From the NCBI RefSeq assembly GCF_009731465.1, contig NZ_AP021887.1:1358001-1422000 (forward strand): DNA of 64,000 nucleotides. Reading direction: 5' to 3'. Numbering within the stretch: the stretch's first letter is position 1; each line of letters begins with the position of its first letter. Made by a program: the position numbers and the translations under genes. This document shows, in pieces, positions 1 through 7,754 of this stretch. This DNA is from Streptococcus sp. 116-D4. Its GTDB lineage: Bacteria; Bacillota; Bacilli; Lactobacillales; Streptococcaceae. The notes under the pieces are model-generated. The model was not told where the DNA came from and ran no database searches. It saw nothing but the letters and a program-made list of their open reading frames with translations.

Positions 1-297
1 AATGGATGAAGCTGTTACGCCAACCGCATCTACTACCATGGGGAGACAAACTTGAGCTGCATAAGAAGCTGCCATACGGATTGCTTTCTCCTTCTCAGCT
101 GATAAATGTCCCAAATTGATGAAGAGTGCCTGGCTCTGCTTAGTAAAATCAAGAACCTCACGGGGATCATCTGCCATAACTGGTTTACATCCCAAAGCCA
201 AAATCCCATTTGCTAGCATCTCACAAGAAATCTCATTGGTAATACAGTGAATGAGGGAAGTCGTTTCCAGAGGAAAAGGATTTGTAAATGCCTGCAT
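1..297 (-). CDS. thiM: Hydroxyethylthiazole kinase ThiM (N-terminal part, runs off left edge)
   Basis: The 99 visible codons encode the start of a ThiM-type kinase, which phosphorylates 4-methyl-5-(2-hydroxyethyl)thiazole with ATP so that ThiE can join it to the pyrimidine of thiamine. The family pattern CITNE near residue 20 followed by an ANGILALG stretch and MADDPREV is visible. The ATG at 297 overlaps the TGA of the upstream thiW gene by one base, so the two are translationally coupled in the thiamine salvage operon. The rest of the protein lies outside the window; thiE and thiD would be the expected next genes. Confidence 0.93.
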   Translation of the reverse strand, partial: MQAFTNPFPLETTSLIHCITNEISCEMLANGILALGCKPVMADDPREVLDFTKQSQALFINLGHLSAEKEKAIRMAASYAAQVCLPMVVDAVGVTASSI

Positions 298-821
298 CAG
301 TCTATCCTTTCACCAAAGAAATATCCCTGCACTTTTTTAAAGAATTCCTGCTTGATTAAAAATCGAAAGGCAATAAAGGAAATCGCTGTACCAATCAAGG
401 TTGCTCCGAAAAATCGAGGAGTATAGATAAACCAGCTAAGCTTTGCAGCTGATCCTGTAAAGAGTACCATAACAGGATAGGAAACAATAGAACCAATAAT
501 ACCTGTTCCCAAAATTTCTCCCAAGGCAGAAAAGTAAAATTTTCGACCATACTTATAAAAGAGACCTGCTAGAAGGGCTCCAAAAGTTGCTCCTGTGAGA
601 GCTAAAGGCGGAATCCCTTGAGTCGTCATACGGATAAAGGCTGTCACTGTAGCCATAGCCAAGGCATAAACAGGTCCCATCATGATTCCTGCTAGAATAT
701 TGACTACACTGGACATCGGTGCCATTCCCTCAATCCGAAAGATAGGCGTAAGGACTACGTCAAGGGCAATCATCATGGATAAAATGGTTAATTTGTGAAC
801 TTGAAGTTGATGGTTTCTCAT
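297..821 (-). CDS. thiW: ThiW, thiazole-specific S component of an ECF transporter
   Basis: A 174-residue, very hydrophobic protein with about five or six membrane segments, matching the ThiW family of substrate-binding S components thought to import the thiazole moiety of thiamine. Small size, an R-rich cytoplasmic N-terminus and G/A-rich helices (for example around residues 44-90) fit an ECF S component. It sits between a thiaminase II gene (3 bp upstream) and thiM (1-bp overlap), so substrate import and kinase are made together. It has no dedicated ATPase, so it probably shares either the housekeeping EcfAAT module or, less likely, the YkoD/YkoC pair of the same operon. Confidence 0.88.
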   Translation of the reverse strand: MRNHQLQVHKLTILSMMIALDVVLTPIFRIEGMAPMSSVVNILAGIMMGPVYALAMATVTAFIRMTTQGIPPLALTGATFGALLAGLFYKYGRKFYFSALGEILGTGIIGSIVSYPVMVLFTGSAAKLSWFIYTPRFFGATLIGTAISFIAFRFLIKQEFFKKVQGYFFGERID

Positions 822-824
822 TTT

Positions 825-1517
825 CTATTTCTTCTCTTTTTCTAAGGACTGCAAATCGCTCGTCCATGTTTGGTGTTGGTAAGCCATCTCCCAAAACTTG
901 GCTTCCATGTGAACACTGATGTGGAAGGCATCTAGCATTTTTTTCTTGTCTGTCTCATCACTTTCTCGATAGAGTTGATTAACCAGAGCCTCTTCCTCTC
1001 TGATCTGCTGCTCTAACTCATCGGTAATATAAGTTTCAATCCATTGTTGGTAGAGAGGATTTGGTGATGGTTTGCGATTAAGTGATTTACCTATATCATG
1101 GTATAGCCAAGGACAAGGCAGCAAACTTGCAAAGGCAATGGCTAGATTTGCTTCTTCAAATTGACGATAAATGTGAGAGATATAATGATAGCAGGTTGGA
1201 GCGATTTGATGTTGCTCCATTTCCTGGTCGCTGATTTCCAATTCCTTGAAAAATTGTTGGCGGATTAATAACTCACCCTCCACTAGACTCTGAGCATTTT
1301 GTTTCAAGAGTCTTTTCATCTCTTGGTTTGAAGTCTTATCAGCCAAAAGGTGATAGGCTTCTGAGAAGGCCTTCAGATAGTAGGCATCTTGAATCAGGTA
1401 ATAGCGGAAAATGGACGGGTCTAAATTTCCCTCTTGTAACTGTAATACAAAGGGATGATGAAAGGAGGCCTGCCAAGCTTCCTTGGATAATTCCATCGCA
1501 ATATCTGTAAATTCCAT
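825..1517 (-). CDS. tenA: Thiaminase II / aminopyrimidine aminohydrolase TenA (cysteine type)
   Basis: A 230-residue TenA-family helical protein that hydrolyses aminopyrimidine breakdown products of thiamine to HMP. The catalytic cysteine is visible as Cys135 in LLPCPWLYHDIG, with Asp44 in QDAYYL and Glu205 near the C-terminus, the same numbering as the well-studied Bacillus subtilis enzyme. It lies in the riboswitch-controlled ykoEDC-tenA-thiW-thiM operon, 10 bp after ykoC and 3 bp before thiW. A second TenA without this cysteine is encoded at 4496-5164. Start ATG 1517 is preceded by AAAGGAG. Confidence 0.95.
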   Translation of the reverse strand: MEFTDIAMELSKEAWQASFHHPFVLQLQEGNLDPSIFRYYLIQDAYYLKAFSEAYHLLADKTSNQEMKRLLKQNAQSLVEGELLIRQQFFKELEISDQEMEQHQIAPTCYHYISHIYRQFEEANLAIAFASLLPCPWLYHDIGKSLNRKPSPNPLYQQWIETYITDELEQQIREEEALVNQLYRESDETDKKKMLDAFHISVHMEAKFWEMAYQHQTWTSDLQSLEKEKK

Positions 1518-1527
1518 AATAACTCCT

Positions 1528-2178
1528 TTATAAAAATAGACTGGTTTGAAGCAATAAAAAGAAAAACAAGTAGATTAATTTTGTTTTTTTAGCAATATAA
1601 AAAGTCCGATAGCTATTCTTCAACTGTGCATGTTCGTCATATCCATGCGCCGATAGGGCTCTCAGGTAAAGATGGCGCCACCTAAAGACTGTCATCAGAA
1701 CCTTGCTGTAAATCAAGGGAGACCAAACATGCAGTTCTTGACCGCGTAATAAGCACGCTTCCTTGAGGGACTTGATTTCTTGCTGAATAAGGGGAAAGGA
1801 ATTGAATACCACAATTAAGGCATAAGCCCAAGAGCGTGATAACCCCTTTTGAGCCAAGTACAAGAGAAGCTCTTTTAGGGAAATAGAGGAAACAAAGACA
1901 AGACCGATACAAACGGTCACAAAGGCCCTCGTTCCAAGCATGACTGCCTGCGAAGCATCTCCATGTAACTGAACTGCCCAGTAGTTGGCCAAAGATGGCA
2001 AAATGGCGAGCAGAATCATCCAAGCCAATACTTTAAATCGACGGTAATAGAGCATAAAGAGAATACAAAATGCAACTACCGAGAGATTAAGAGTAATCGA
2101 AGGAATGAAAGATGTTTCCAAGGATAAAATCAGCAAGAAGAGACTGATAATCGGTGTCTGAGTTGCTACTTTGACCAT
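1528..2178 (-). CDS. ykoC: ECF transporter transmembrane (T) component, YkoC-like
   Basis: A 216-residue membrane protein with several hydrophobic helices and two coupling-helix motifs typical of ECF T components: EACLLRG at residues 140-146 and a second RALSAHG at 173-179, through which the T subunit contacts the ATPase. It follows the two-domain ATPase gene with one base between them. Together with the neighbouring YkoE-like S component it should form a dedicated YkoEDC-type importer for thiamine or its HMP precursor in the cytoplasmic membrane. Substrate assignment is inferred from the TPP riboswitch and thi neighbours. Confidence 0.87.
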   Translation of the reverse strand: MVKVATQTPIISLFLLILSLETSFIPSITLNLSVVAFCILFMLYYRRFKVLAWMILLAILPSLANYWAVQLHGDASQAVMLGTRAFVTVCIGLVFVSSISLKELLLYLAQKGLSRSWAYALIVVFNSFPLIQQEIKSLKEACLLRGQELHVWSPLIYSKVLMTVFRWRHLYLRALSAHGYDEHAQLKNSYRTFYIAKKTKLIYLFFFLLLQTSLFL

Positions 2179-2179
2179 A

Positions 2180-3565
2180 CTATTTCACCTCCCCTTGGGT
2201 ATTGCTACTCTGAGATGTGAGTGGTTTGGTAATTGTCACTTCTTTCACATGACTGAGCCCCTGACTAGTCATCTCAATCCAATAATCAACCACAGAGATC
2301 AAGGGATCTAAACGATGGCTAATGATCAGAAAACTTCTTTCCTGATTTCTGTCCTCCACAATCCACTTGCAAAAATAATGGCAGGCTCTATCATCCAAAC
2401 CTGCAAAAGGTTCATCTAGTAAAATCACAGAAGCCTTACTAGTCAAGATGGTCAAGAGCTGAAGAATCTTTTGCTGGCCACCACTTAGTTGATAGGGACT
2501 CTTATCAAGCTCCTTCTCCAGATCAAAATATCGTAAAGCTTGGAAAATCCTCTGATTTCTCTCAGAATCAGGTCCGTCTAATTGAAGTTCCTCTCGCAAA
2601 CTGGCACGGATAAACTGTTTTTCAGCTTCCTGAACAGCACCCGTCAGGTCACGATACAAACTCTTTTTCTTTTTCAGGACTGTCCCCTTCCAGGTAATGC
2701 GCCCCTTATACTTTTTAAATTGAAGAATAGACCGAAAGAGGGTTGATTTCCCGACACCATTGTCACCCAATATACAGGAAATTCCTTGGTAAAATGTAAA
2801 ATTCACAATCGAAAAGAGGAGGCGATTATCCAGCTCACAAGTCGTTCGATCCATATGGAATAGTTCTGGGCTAGAAGCAACCTCCTTTGAAACAGCCTGT
2901 ATCATCTCAGAGGTAGGGATTTGAAACACTTCCCTTAGTTGTCCGTCTCTTAGCTCCACCATATGGTCGATATAGGCTTCATAATCAGATAAATCATGGT
3001 CGCACAAAATAACTGTCTTCCCATCAGAGACCAACTCTTTTAGAATCTCCAATATCTCTATCCTACTCTTGCGATCAATAGAAGCGAAGGGCTCATCTAA
3101 TAGATAGACCCTAGGATTCATAGCAAATAGAACAGCCAAAGCAGCCTTTTGCTTTTCCCCACCTGATAAGTGATGAATGGGACGGTGCAAAATCGCCTTG
3201 CAGCGACATTGCTGGACAACCTCTGCTATTTTAGAATCAATTTCCTGAACGGGATGGCCAATATTCTCCAAGGTAAAAATCAGCTCCTCAAACAAGTTCT
3301 CCATGGTAAATTGATGATTGGGATTTTGAAAGAGAATACCAACCGTCTGGACACGTTCGATGATAGAAAGCTGACTGACCTCGCTCCCATTTATCAGGAC
3401 TTGACCGCTATAGGAAAGAGAACTGACTTGGGCAATCATTTGAAAGAGGCTCGATTTTCCTGAACCGCTGCTTCCAACTAACAAGGTAAAGGCTTGCGCA
3501 TGAAAAGTAAAATCAAGCGCCTCAGAGAAGATTGGGGACTGAATCGCTCGTAGTTCCAGCCCCAT
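2180..3565 (-). CDS. ykoD: Double ATP-binding ECF subunit, YkoD-like
   Basis: 461 residues containing two complete ABC ATPase domains in tandem. The first has a Walker A GSSGSGKS at residues 31-38, signature LSGGEKQK and Walker B VYLLDEP; the second has Walker A GDNGVGKS near residue 267, signature LSGGQQKI and Walker B VILLDEP. A fused pair of ATPases is the hallmark of the YkoD branch of ECF transporters, which would energise the YkoE/YkoC pair encoded on either side. The start codon abuts the ykoE stop, as expected for a co-translated complex. Confidence 0.92.
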   Translation of the reverse strand: MGLELRAIQSPIFSEALDFTFHAQAFTLLVGSSGSGKSSLFQMIAQVSSLSYSGQVLINGSEVSQLSIIERVQTVGILFQNPNHQFTMENLFEELIFTLENIGHPVQEIDSKIAEVVQQCRCKAILHRPIHHLSGGEKQKAALAVLFAMNPRVYLLDEPFASIDRKSRIEILEILKELVSDGKTVILCDHDLSDYEAYIDHMVELRDGQLREVFQIPTSEMIQAVSKEVASSPELFHMDRTTCELDNRLLFSIVNFTFYQGISCILGDNGVGKSTLFRSILQFKKYKGRITWKGTVLKKKKSLYRDLTGAVQEAEKQFIRASLREELQLDGPDSERNQRIFQALRYFDLEKELDKSPYQLSGGQQKILQLLTILTSKASVILLDEPFAGLDDRACHYFCKWIVEDRNQERSFLIISHRLDPLISVVDYWIEMTSQGLSHVKEVTITKPLTSQSSNTQGEVK

Positions 3566-4126
3566 CTATGCTTTCCCTCCAGTTGTAAACTGATGATAGA
3601 GTTTGACAATGGCACGAACCAAGATGGTACAGAAGAAATAAACAGAAATAAAACGTACCACAAACAAGGAAAGGACAAAAGGAAGGGAGAAGGCATAGTA
3701 ACCTAACTTAATGTATTCATAGACAAAGCTAACAAGCGTAATCCCAATACTATTGGCAGTTAGAGAGAGCCAACTTTCATAGCGATTCTTGGTTACGATA
3801 AAACCAAGTTCACTTCCCAGACCTTGAACCAAGCCAGACAAAAGGGCACCTAGACCGAATTGGCTACCATAAAGGACTTCAGCAAGCGCAGCTAGTACTT
3901 CTCCAATCGTTGCGCTTCCGACTCTTGGAACAAAGATGGCCGCAATGGGTGCAGCCATACACCAGAGACCAAAGAGGATTTCATTGGCAAAGGCCTGTAA
4001 ACCAAGAGGGGCTAAAATCAGGGTGAGGATATCAAACAGATAACCTGAACCCACAAAAACGCCACCAAAAAAGATAGACAAGAAAGCAAGTAAAATAACA
4101 TCTTTTAACTGCCATTTTTTCAACAT
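3566..4126 (-). CDS. ykoE: ECF transporter S component, YkoE-like (thiamine/HMP)
   Basis: A 186-residue hydrophobic S component of the YkoE family. I place the start at the ATG at 4126 (MLKKWQLKDV) because AAGGAG lies just upstream with good spacing. The reading frame stays open to 4225, but that extension would run into the riboswitch terminator and lacks a ribosome-binding site. It is the first gene after a TPP riboswitch and is followed immediately by the YkoD and YkoC subunits, so expression should fall when cellular TPP is high. Substrate is inferred, not visible. Confidence 0.88.
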   Translation of the reverse strand: MLKKWQLKDVILLAFLSIFFGGVFVGSGYLFDILTLILAPLGLQAFANEILFGLWCMAAPIAAIFVPRVGSATIGEVLAALAEVLYGSQFGLGALLSGLVQGLGSELGFIVTKNRYESWLSLTANSIGITLVSFVYEYIKLGYYAFSLPFVLSLFVVRFISVYFFCTILVRAIVKLYHQFTTGGKA

Positions 4127-4217
4127 AAAAAACTCCTTTTTTAAAGAAAAGTGGGGTATACAAGGTGAGCTACAGAAAGGCTTAACGTCAAGCCTATCCT
4201 CTTTTAATAAACAAAAA

Positions 4218-4246
4218 AACTCCAATTACAAACGAGAATTAGAGTT
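4218..4246 (-). terminator. Riboswitch-controlled intrinsic terminator before ykoE
   Basis: Read on the minus strand, arms AACTCTAATT and AATTGGAGTT pair and are followed by a run of seven U. It lies between the TPP aptamer and the ykoE ribosome-binding site, so it is the likely expression platform. A near-identical copy stands before the other tenA gene. Confidence 0.85.
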
Positions 4247-4295
4247 TAGCTTACAAGATTAGATAGTTCTTTTCGACATACGAAAAAAACTTTTC

Positions 4296-4367
4296 ACATT
4301 TCCCTTCGCCAGTCTTAACTGTATCAGGTTCAATGGGTATCATCTCAGCCTAAAGCACCCCAAATGT
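4296..4367 (-). ncRNA. TPP riboswitch (THI element), copy 1
   Basis: On the minus strand the conserved blocks GGGGTGCTTTAGGCTGAGA, ATACCC, GAACCTGATACAG and GGCGAAGGGAAATGTG are all present in order, flanked by P1 arms ACATTT and AAATGT. It precedes the ykoEDC-tenA-thiW-thiM operon and an intrinsic terminator, giving a transcriptional OFF switch with TPP. Confidence 0.96.
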
Positions 4368-4390
4368 CTTTATTATTTTATTACTGGACC

Positions 4391-4419
4391 AGTATAACAG
4401 AATTTGAAAGCCCTAGCAA
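4391..4419 (-). promoter_or_regulatory. Promoter of the ykoEDC-tenA-thiW-thiM operon
   Basis: On the minus strand TTGCTA and TATACT are separated by 17 bases, directly upstream of TPP riboswitch copy 1. The same promoter, with the same spacing, precedes copy 2. Confidence 0.8.
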
Positions 4420-4495
4420 GATATTTGACCGGAAAATATATTTATATAGTTTGTTTGTTAATTTTTTTAATCTACATAAAAGTATTGAATCTGTC

Positions 4496-5164
4496 CTATA
4501 ATTCATAACCAATATCAAAAAATGCTAATTCTAAAGCGACCGCTTGATTCCAGCGTTGCTGAAGTTCTGTCAAATCTTCTCGACCTTTTCCGACACGATT
4601 AAGTTCATCAACCAGAAATTGAACCCACTCTGTAAAGAAAGGACCTCTGTGGAGATTGATCCATTCCGAATGAATATAGGCTTCAGGTAGAGCCAAATCT
4701 TTAGAACCCCAGTCTAAATAGAGACCTTCTGCAATGACCAGCATGACCAAAAGATGGGCATAGTCTGATGATGACACAGCAGAATACATAAGCTCCTGAA
4801 AGGCTTTTGTTACAGGATGCAAGGTCACTTCCAGATAGTCATTCTCAGATACTTTTAACTCTTTGAAAGCCTTCTGGAAATAACCGTCTTCATCTGCTTC
4901 AAGAAAGCCTAATTGCTTGGCAAAACGAAGCTTGGATTCAAGCTGGTCTGCGTGGGCTACGCAGGCACCCAGCATGGATAAGAAGGCATCAAAGAAGTGA
5001 TAATCTTGAATTAGGTAGTCTTTTAAGACCTTATTCTCAATTGTCCCCGCAAAAAGTTCCTTAACAAAACGATGATTGATTGCAGCCTGCCAATCCTTCT
5101 GACTGCTTTTTAATAATTCTCCAACAGTCAAACCTGGCTCAAATGCATAGTCTTGTGTTTCCAT
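4496..5164 (-). CDS. TenA-family protein lacking the catalytic cysteine (glutamate type, TenA_E)
   Basis: 222 residues of the TenA/PqqC helical fold, under its own TPP riboswitch. Asp54 in QDYHF and a C-terminal Glu212 are kept, but the position that holds Cys in the other TenA is Glu146 in VIAEGLYLDWG. The only cysteine is Cys68, far from the site in sequence. This matches the glutamate-type TenA_E clade, in which plant members are reported to act on N-formyl or free aminopyrimidine. It probably cooperates with the Cys-type enzyme at 825-1517 in pyrimidine salvage, doing a different step. The start ATG 5164 has GAGAGGAAAAG upstream. Confidence 0.88.
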   Translation of the reverse strand: METQDYAFEPGLTVGELLKSSQKDWQAAINHRFVKELFAGTIENKVLKDYLIQDYHFFDAFLSMLGACVAHADQLESKLRFAKQLGFLEADEDGYFQKAFKELKVSENDYLEVTLHPVTKAFQELMYSAVSSSDYAHLLVMLVIAEGLYLDWGSKDLALPEAYIHSEWINLHRGPFFTEWVQFLVDELNRVGKGREDLTELQQRWNQAVALELAFFDIGYEL

Positions 5165-5314
5165 ATTTACTTTTCCTCTCGTTACTTGTTCGTAATCAAC
5201 AAAACACCAAGAAAATCCTAGTTTTACTTGACCTTTTTAAAGAAAATCAAGGGCGTTCAAGAAGAGCTAGCTAAATGCTTTGTATCACCTTCATCCAGCT
5301 TCTATAAACAAAAA

Positions 5315-5343
5315 AACTCCAATTACAATCAAGAATTAGAGTT
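5315..5343 (-). terminator. Riboswitch-controlled intrinsic terminator before the TenA_E gene
   Basis: Minus-strand arms AACTCTAATT and AATTGGAGTT with a nine-base loop, followed by U-rich sequence. It is the second copy of the expression platform seen at 4218-4246. Confidence 0.84.
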
Positions 5344-5391
5344 GACTTATAAGATTAGATCGTTCATTTCGCCATACGAAAAAAACTGTTC

Positions 5392-5463
5392 ACATTTTCC
5401 TTCGCCAGTCTTAACTGTATCAGGTTCAATGGGTATCATCTCAGCCTAAAGCACCCCAAATGT
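5392..5463 (-). ncRNA. TPP riboswitch (THI element), copy 2
   Basis: Carries the same ordered aptamer blocks as copy 1 (GGGGTGCTTTAGGCTGAGA, ATACCC, GAACCTGATACAG, GGCGAAGGAAAATGTG) with P1 arms. It precedes a terminator and the glutamate-type tenA gene, so that gene is controlled by TPP independently of the main operon. Confidence 0.96.
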
Positions 5464-5486
5464 CTTTATTATTTCATTACTGCACC

Positions 5487-5515
5487 AGTATAGCAAAAAA
5501 TGAAAGCCCTAGCAA
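5487..5515 (-). promoter_or_regulatory. Promoter of the TenA_E gene
   Basis: TTGCTA, 17-base spacer, TATACT on the minus strand, immediately upstream of TPP riboswitch copy 2. It is a duplicate of the promoter at 4391-4419. Confidence 0.8.
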
Positions 5516-5577
5516 GATATTTGATTAGAAAATATATTTATATTGTTTTTAATGGTGATTTATTCTTCCTATAGACG

Positions 5578-5602
5578 AAAAAACCTCCACATTCTGTGGA
5601 GG
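5578..5602 (-). terminator. Intrinsic terminator after lctO
   Basis: Minus-strand stem GCCTCCAC / GTGGAGG with a five-base loop followed by TTTTTT. It separates the lactate oxidase transcript from the thiamine genes. Confidence 0.88.
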
Positions 5603-5614
5603 CAAGCTGTTTTA

Positions 5615-6751
5615 TCAATACAATTTTAAGTCACGAGGATCAACTGGGAAGGTTGGGTTATATGGGTTGTGACGGAGTTTGAAGTGTTTGACATCTTCAA
5701 TGGTCTGAGTTCCAGACAACTGCATGACTGTCTTCAATTCTGCATTCAAGTGTTCAAAGACTTGACGCACACCAACACTACCACCGAGAGCCAGTCCATA
5801 AATGACAGGGCGACCAATAGCTACCAAGTCTGCTCCTGAAGCCAAGGCTTTAAAGACGTGTTGACCACGACGAACACCTGAGTCAAAGACAATTGGCACA
5901 CGTTTATCAACTGTCTCTGCTACTTCTTGAAGTGAGTCAAAGGCAGCTGGTCCACCGTCGATTTGGCGGCCACCGTGGTTGGTTACCCAGATACCAGAAG
6001 CTCCTGCAGCAAGCGAACGTTCAACGTCCTCACGGCATTGTGGTCCCTTGACATAAACAGGAAGTCCTGAGTATTCAGCGATAAATTCTACATCACGTGG
6101 GGACAAGCGTTGTTTAGCTGATTTGTAAACAAAGTCCATTGATTTACCAGCACCTTCTGGCAGGTATTCTTCAACAATCGGCATGCCAACTGGGAAGACA
6201 AAACCATTACGCTTATCAACCTCACGATTGCCCCCTACAGTTGCATCTGCCGTCAAGACAATCGCTTTATAGCCTTCAGCCTTCACACGGTCCATGATGT
6301 GGCGGTTAATCCCGTCATCTTTACTAAAGTAAAATTGGAACCAGTGAGGTGTCCCTTGAAGGGCTTCTGTAATTTCTGGAAGGTCTACAGTAGAGTAAGA
6401 GCTAGTTGTGTAAAGAGAACCAAACTCATGCACACCACGCGCAGTAGCCACTTCACCCTGTTCATTTGCTAATTTATGAGCCGCAACAGGCGCCAAAATG
6501 ATTGGTGAAGACAATTTTTCAGCTGCAAATTCAATCTCTGTACTTGGATTTTCTACATTACAAAGCGTATGTGGAACGATGAGTTTGTGGTTAAAGGCAC
6601 GAATATTCTCACGTAAAGTGAAAGTATCCTCTGCTCCACTAGCGATATAACCAAAGGCAGCTTTAGGAATGACTTGTTGCGCCATTGGCTCCAAATCATA
6701 AGTGTTAATAAAATCTACAGGTCCTTCTGCATTGCTTGTTTTGTATGACAT
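5615..6751 (-). CDS. lctO: FMN-dependent L-lactate oxidase
   Basis: 378 residues, full length for streptococcal LctO, which oxidises L-lactate with oxygen to pyruvate and hydrogen peroxide in the cytoplasm. It has the alpha-hydroxyacid oxidase TIM-barrel signature: the catalytic base His259 and Arg262 in NHGGRQID, Lys235 in VYVKG for FMN, and Tyr35 and Tyr141 at the expected substrate positions. It is a single-gene unit with its own terminator. AAGGAGG precedes ATG 6751. A cre-like palindrome lies in the leader, so carbon control by CcpA is likely. It is one source of the H2O2 these bacteria release. Confidence 0.96.
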   Translation of the reverse strand: MSYKTSNAEGPVDFINTYDLEPMAQQVIPKAAFGYIASGAEDTFTLRENIRAFNHKLIVPHTLCNVENPSTEIEFAAEKLSSPIILAPVAAHKLANEQGEVATARGVHEFGSLYTTSSYSTVDLPEITEALQGTPHWFQFYFSKDDGINRHIMDRVKAEGYKAIVLTADATVGGNREVDKRNGFVFPVGMPIVEEYLPEGAGKSMDFVYKSAKQRLSPRDVEFIAEYSGLPVYVKGPQCREDVERSLAAGASGIWVTNHGGRQIDGGPAAFDSLQEVAETVDKRVPIVFDSGVRRGQHVFKALASGADLVAIGRPVIYGLALGGSVGVRQVFEHLNAELKTVMQLSGTQTIEDVKHFKLRHNPYNPTFPVDPRDLKLY

Positions 6752-6766
6752 AAAATGTCCTCCTTA

Positions 6767-6785
6767 AAAAGTAAGCGTTTACTTT
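6767..6785 (-). promoter_or_regulatory. Candidate cre (CcpA) operator before lctO
   Basis: A near-perfect palindrome, AAAGTAAACGCTTACTTT, fits the cre consensus (TGNAAACGNTNNCA) around its CG centre. It lies about 16 bp before the lctO start, overlapping the leader, where CcpA could block elongation or initiation. Confidence 0.6.
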
Positions 6786-6937
6786 GTATATTACAAAAAT
6801 ATTTTAACTCTTTTTTCAAAATTTTTCAAATATTTTGTTTGGAAATTTCATACTTTCAATCATTTTACAGAGATAATTAAAAATGATAAACTTTCTTAGT
6901 TATGGAAATTCAAATAATCTTTTGATTTTCTAGTATT

Positions 6938-7042
6938 ATAGTAGATTGAAATAAGGTGCAAACAAATCGATCAGGAAAGTCAAATTAATTTCTAGAAATA
7001 TTTCAGCAGACACATGGTACTAGTCTAGATTCAATACACTAT
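6938..7042. repeat. RUP-like miniature inverted-repeat element
   Basis: About 105 bp bounded by inverted ends ATAGTAGATTGAA and its counterpart TTCAATACACTAT, with TA at both outer edges. The inside contains TTTCTAGAAATATTT. Size, ends and TA target fit the pneumococcal RUP element, which is thought to be mobilised by IS630-Spn1 transposase. It sits between the lctO promoter region and the pyrE terminator. The rest of the 6752-7088 gap holds the lctO leader and A/T-rich sequence with no gene. Confidence 0.75.
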
Positions 7043-7050
7043 AAAAACAA

Positions 7051-7079
7051 AATCAGGTCATCCTAGTGACTACCTGATT
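7051..7079 (-). terminator. Terminator after pyrE
   Basis: Minus-strand stem AATCAGGT / ACCTGATT with a 13-base loop followed by TTGTTTTT, eight bases after the pyrE stop codon. Confidence 0.85.
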
Positions 7080-7088
7080 TTCTATGTT

Positions 7089-7721
7089 TTAAGCATTTTG
7101 CCAATTCTCTTGATCTTCTTTAAATCGTTTTAGAAGATCAAGGCCTTCTGGCGTAATGTAGCCCTCTTCTTGAGCTAGATGAATCAATTCACTGTAGTTA
7201 GAAAGCGTCACAAGTTTGACACCTGCATCTGCAAAGTTTTTGTCTGCTTTTGGCAATTGGTAACTGAAAATCGCTACAACTCCAAGCACATCTGCTCCTT
7301 CGCGTTTAGCGGCTGCTACGGCCTCGAGAACAGAACCACCAGTTGAAATCAAATCTTCAACAACGACCATCTTTTGTCCTTGGGCTACGCGGCCTTCTAT
7401 TTGGTTACCAGCTCCGTGGTCTTTTGGTTTGCTACGGATATAGGCAAATGGCAGATTCATCTTGTCAGCAATGATGGCTCCGTGAGGAATCCCTGCTGTT
7501 GCAGTCCCTGCAATCACTTCTACATCTGGAAAGGCTTCTTTGATAGCTTCCACAAAGCCATTTTCAATTAGGGTACGAGTTTCTGGATAGGCTAGTGTCA
7601 CACGATTATCAGTGTAAATGGGCGACTTGATACCAGATGCCCAAGTGAAAGGCTCCTCTGGTTTGAGGTAAACGGCTTGAATTTTCAAGAGGTGGCTAGC
7701 GATATCTTTAGCAAGTGTCAT
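7089..7721 (-). CDS. pyrE: Orotate phosphoribosyltransferase
   Basis: 210 residues. It joins orotate and PRPP to give OMP, the penultimate step of UMP synthesis. The PRPP-binding motif [13 protein letters not shown] is at residues 118-130, and [13 protein letters not shown] near 98-110 is the flexible catalytic loop. It is encoded 33 bp downstream of pyrF, the next enzyme, in one operon controlled by the PyrR attenuator at about 8.5 kb. AAGGAG precedes ATG 7721. Confidence 0.97.
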   Translation of the reverse strand: MTLAKDIASHLLKIQAVYLKPEEPFTWASGIKSPIYTDNRVTLAYPETRTLIENGFVEAIKEAFPDVEVIAGTATAGIPHGAIIADKMNLPFAYIRSKPKDHGAGNQIEGRVAQGQKMVVVEDLISTGGSVLEAVAAAKREGADVLGVVAIFSYQLPKADKNFADAGVKLVTLSNYSELIHLAQEEGYITPEGLDLLKRFKEDQENWQNA

Positions 7722-7754
7722 GATATTCTCCTTTTATTTTTCTAATCTATTTCT

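Noticed and set aside
4127..4225. N-terminal extension of YkoE
   Set aside because: It would be encoded within the riboswitch terminator and has no ribosome-binding site, while AAGGAG stands before ATG 4126.
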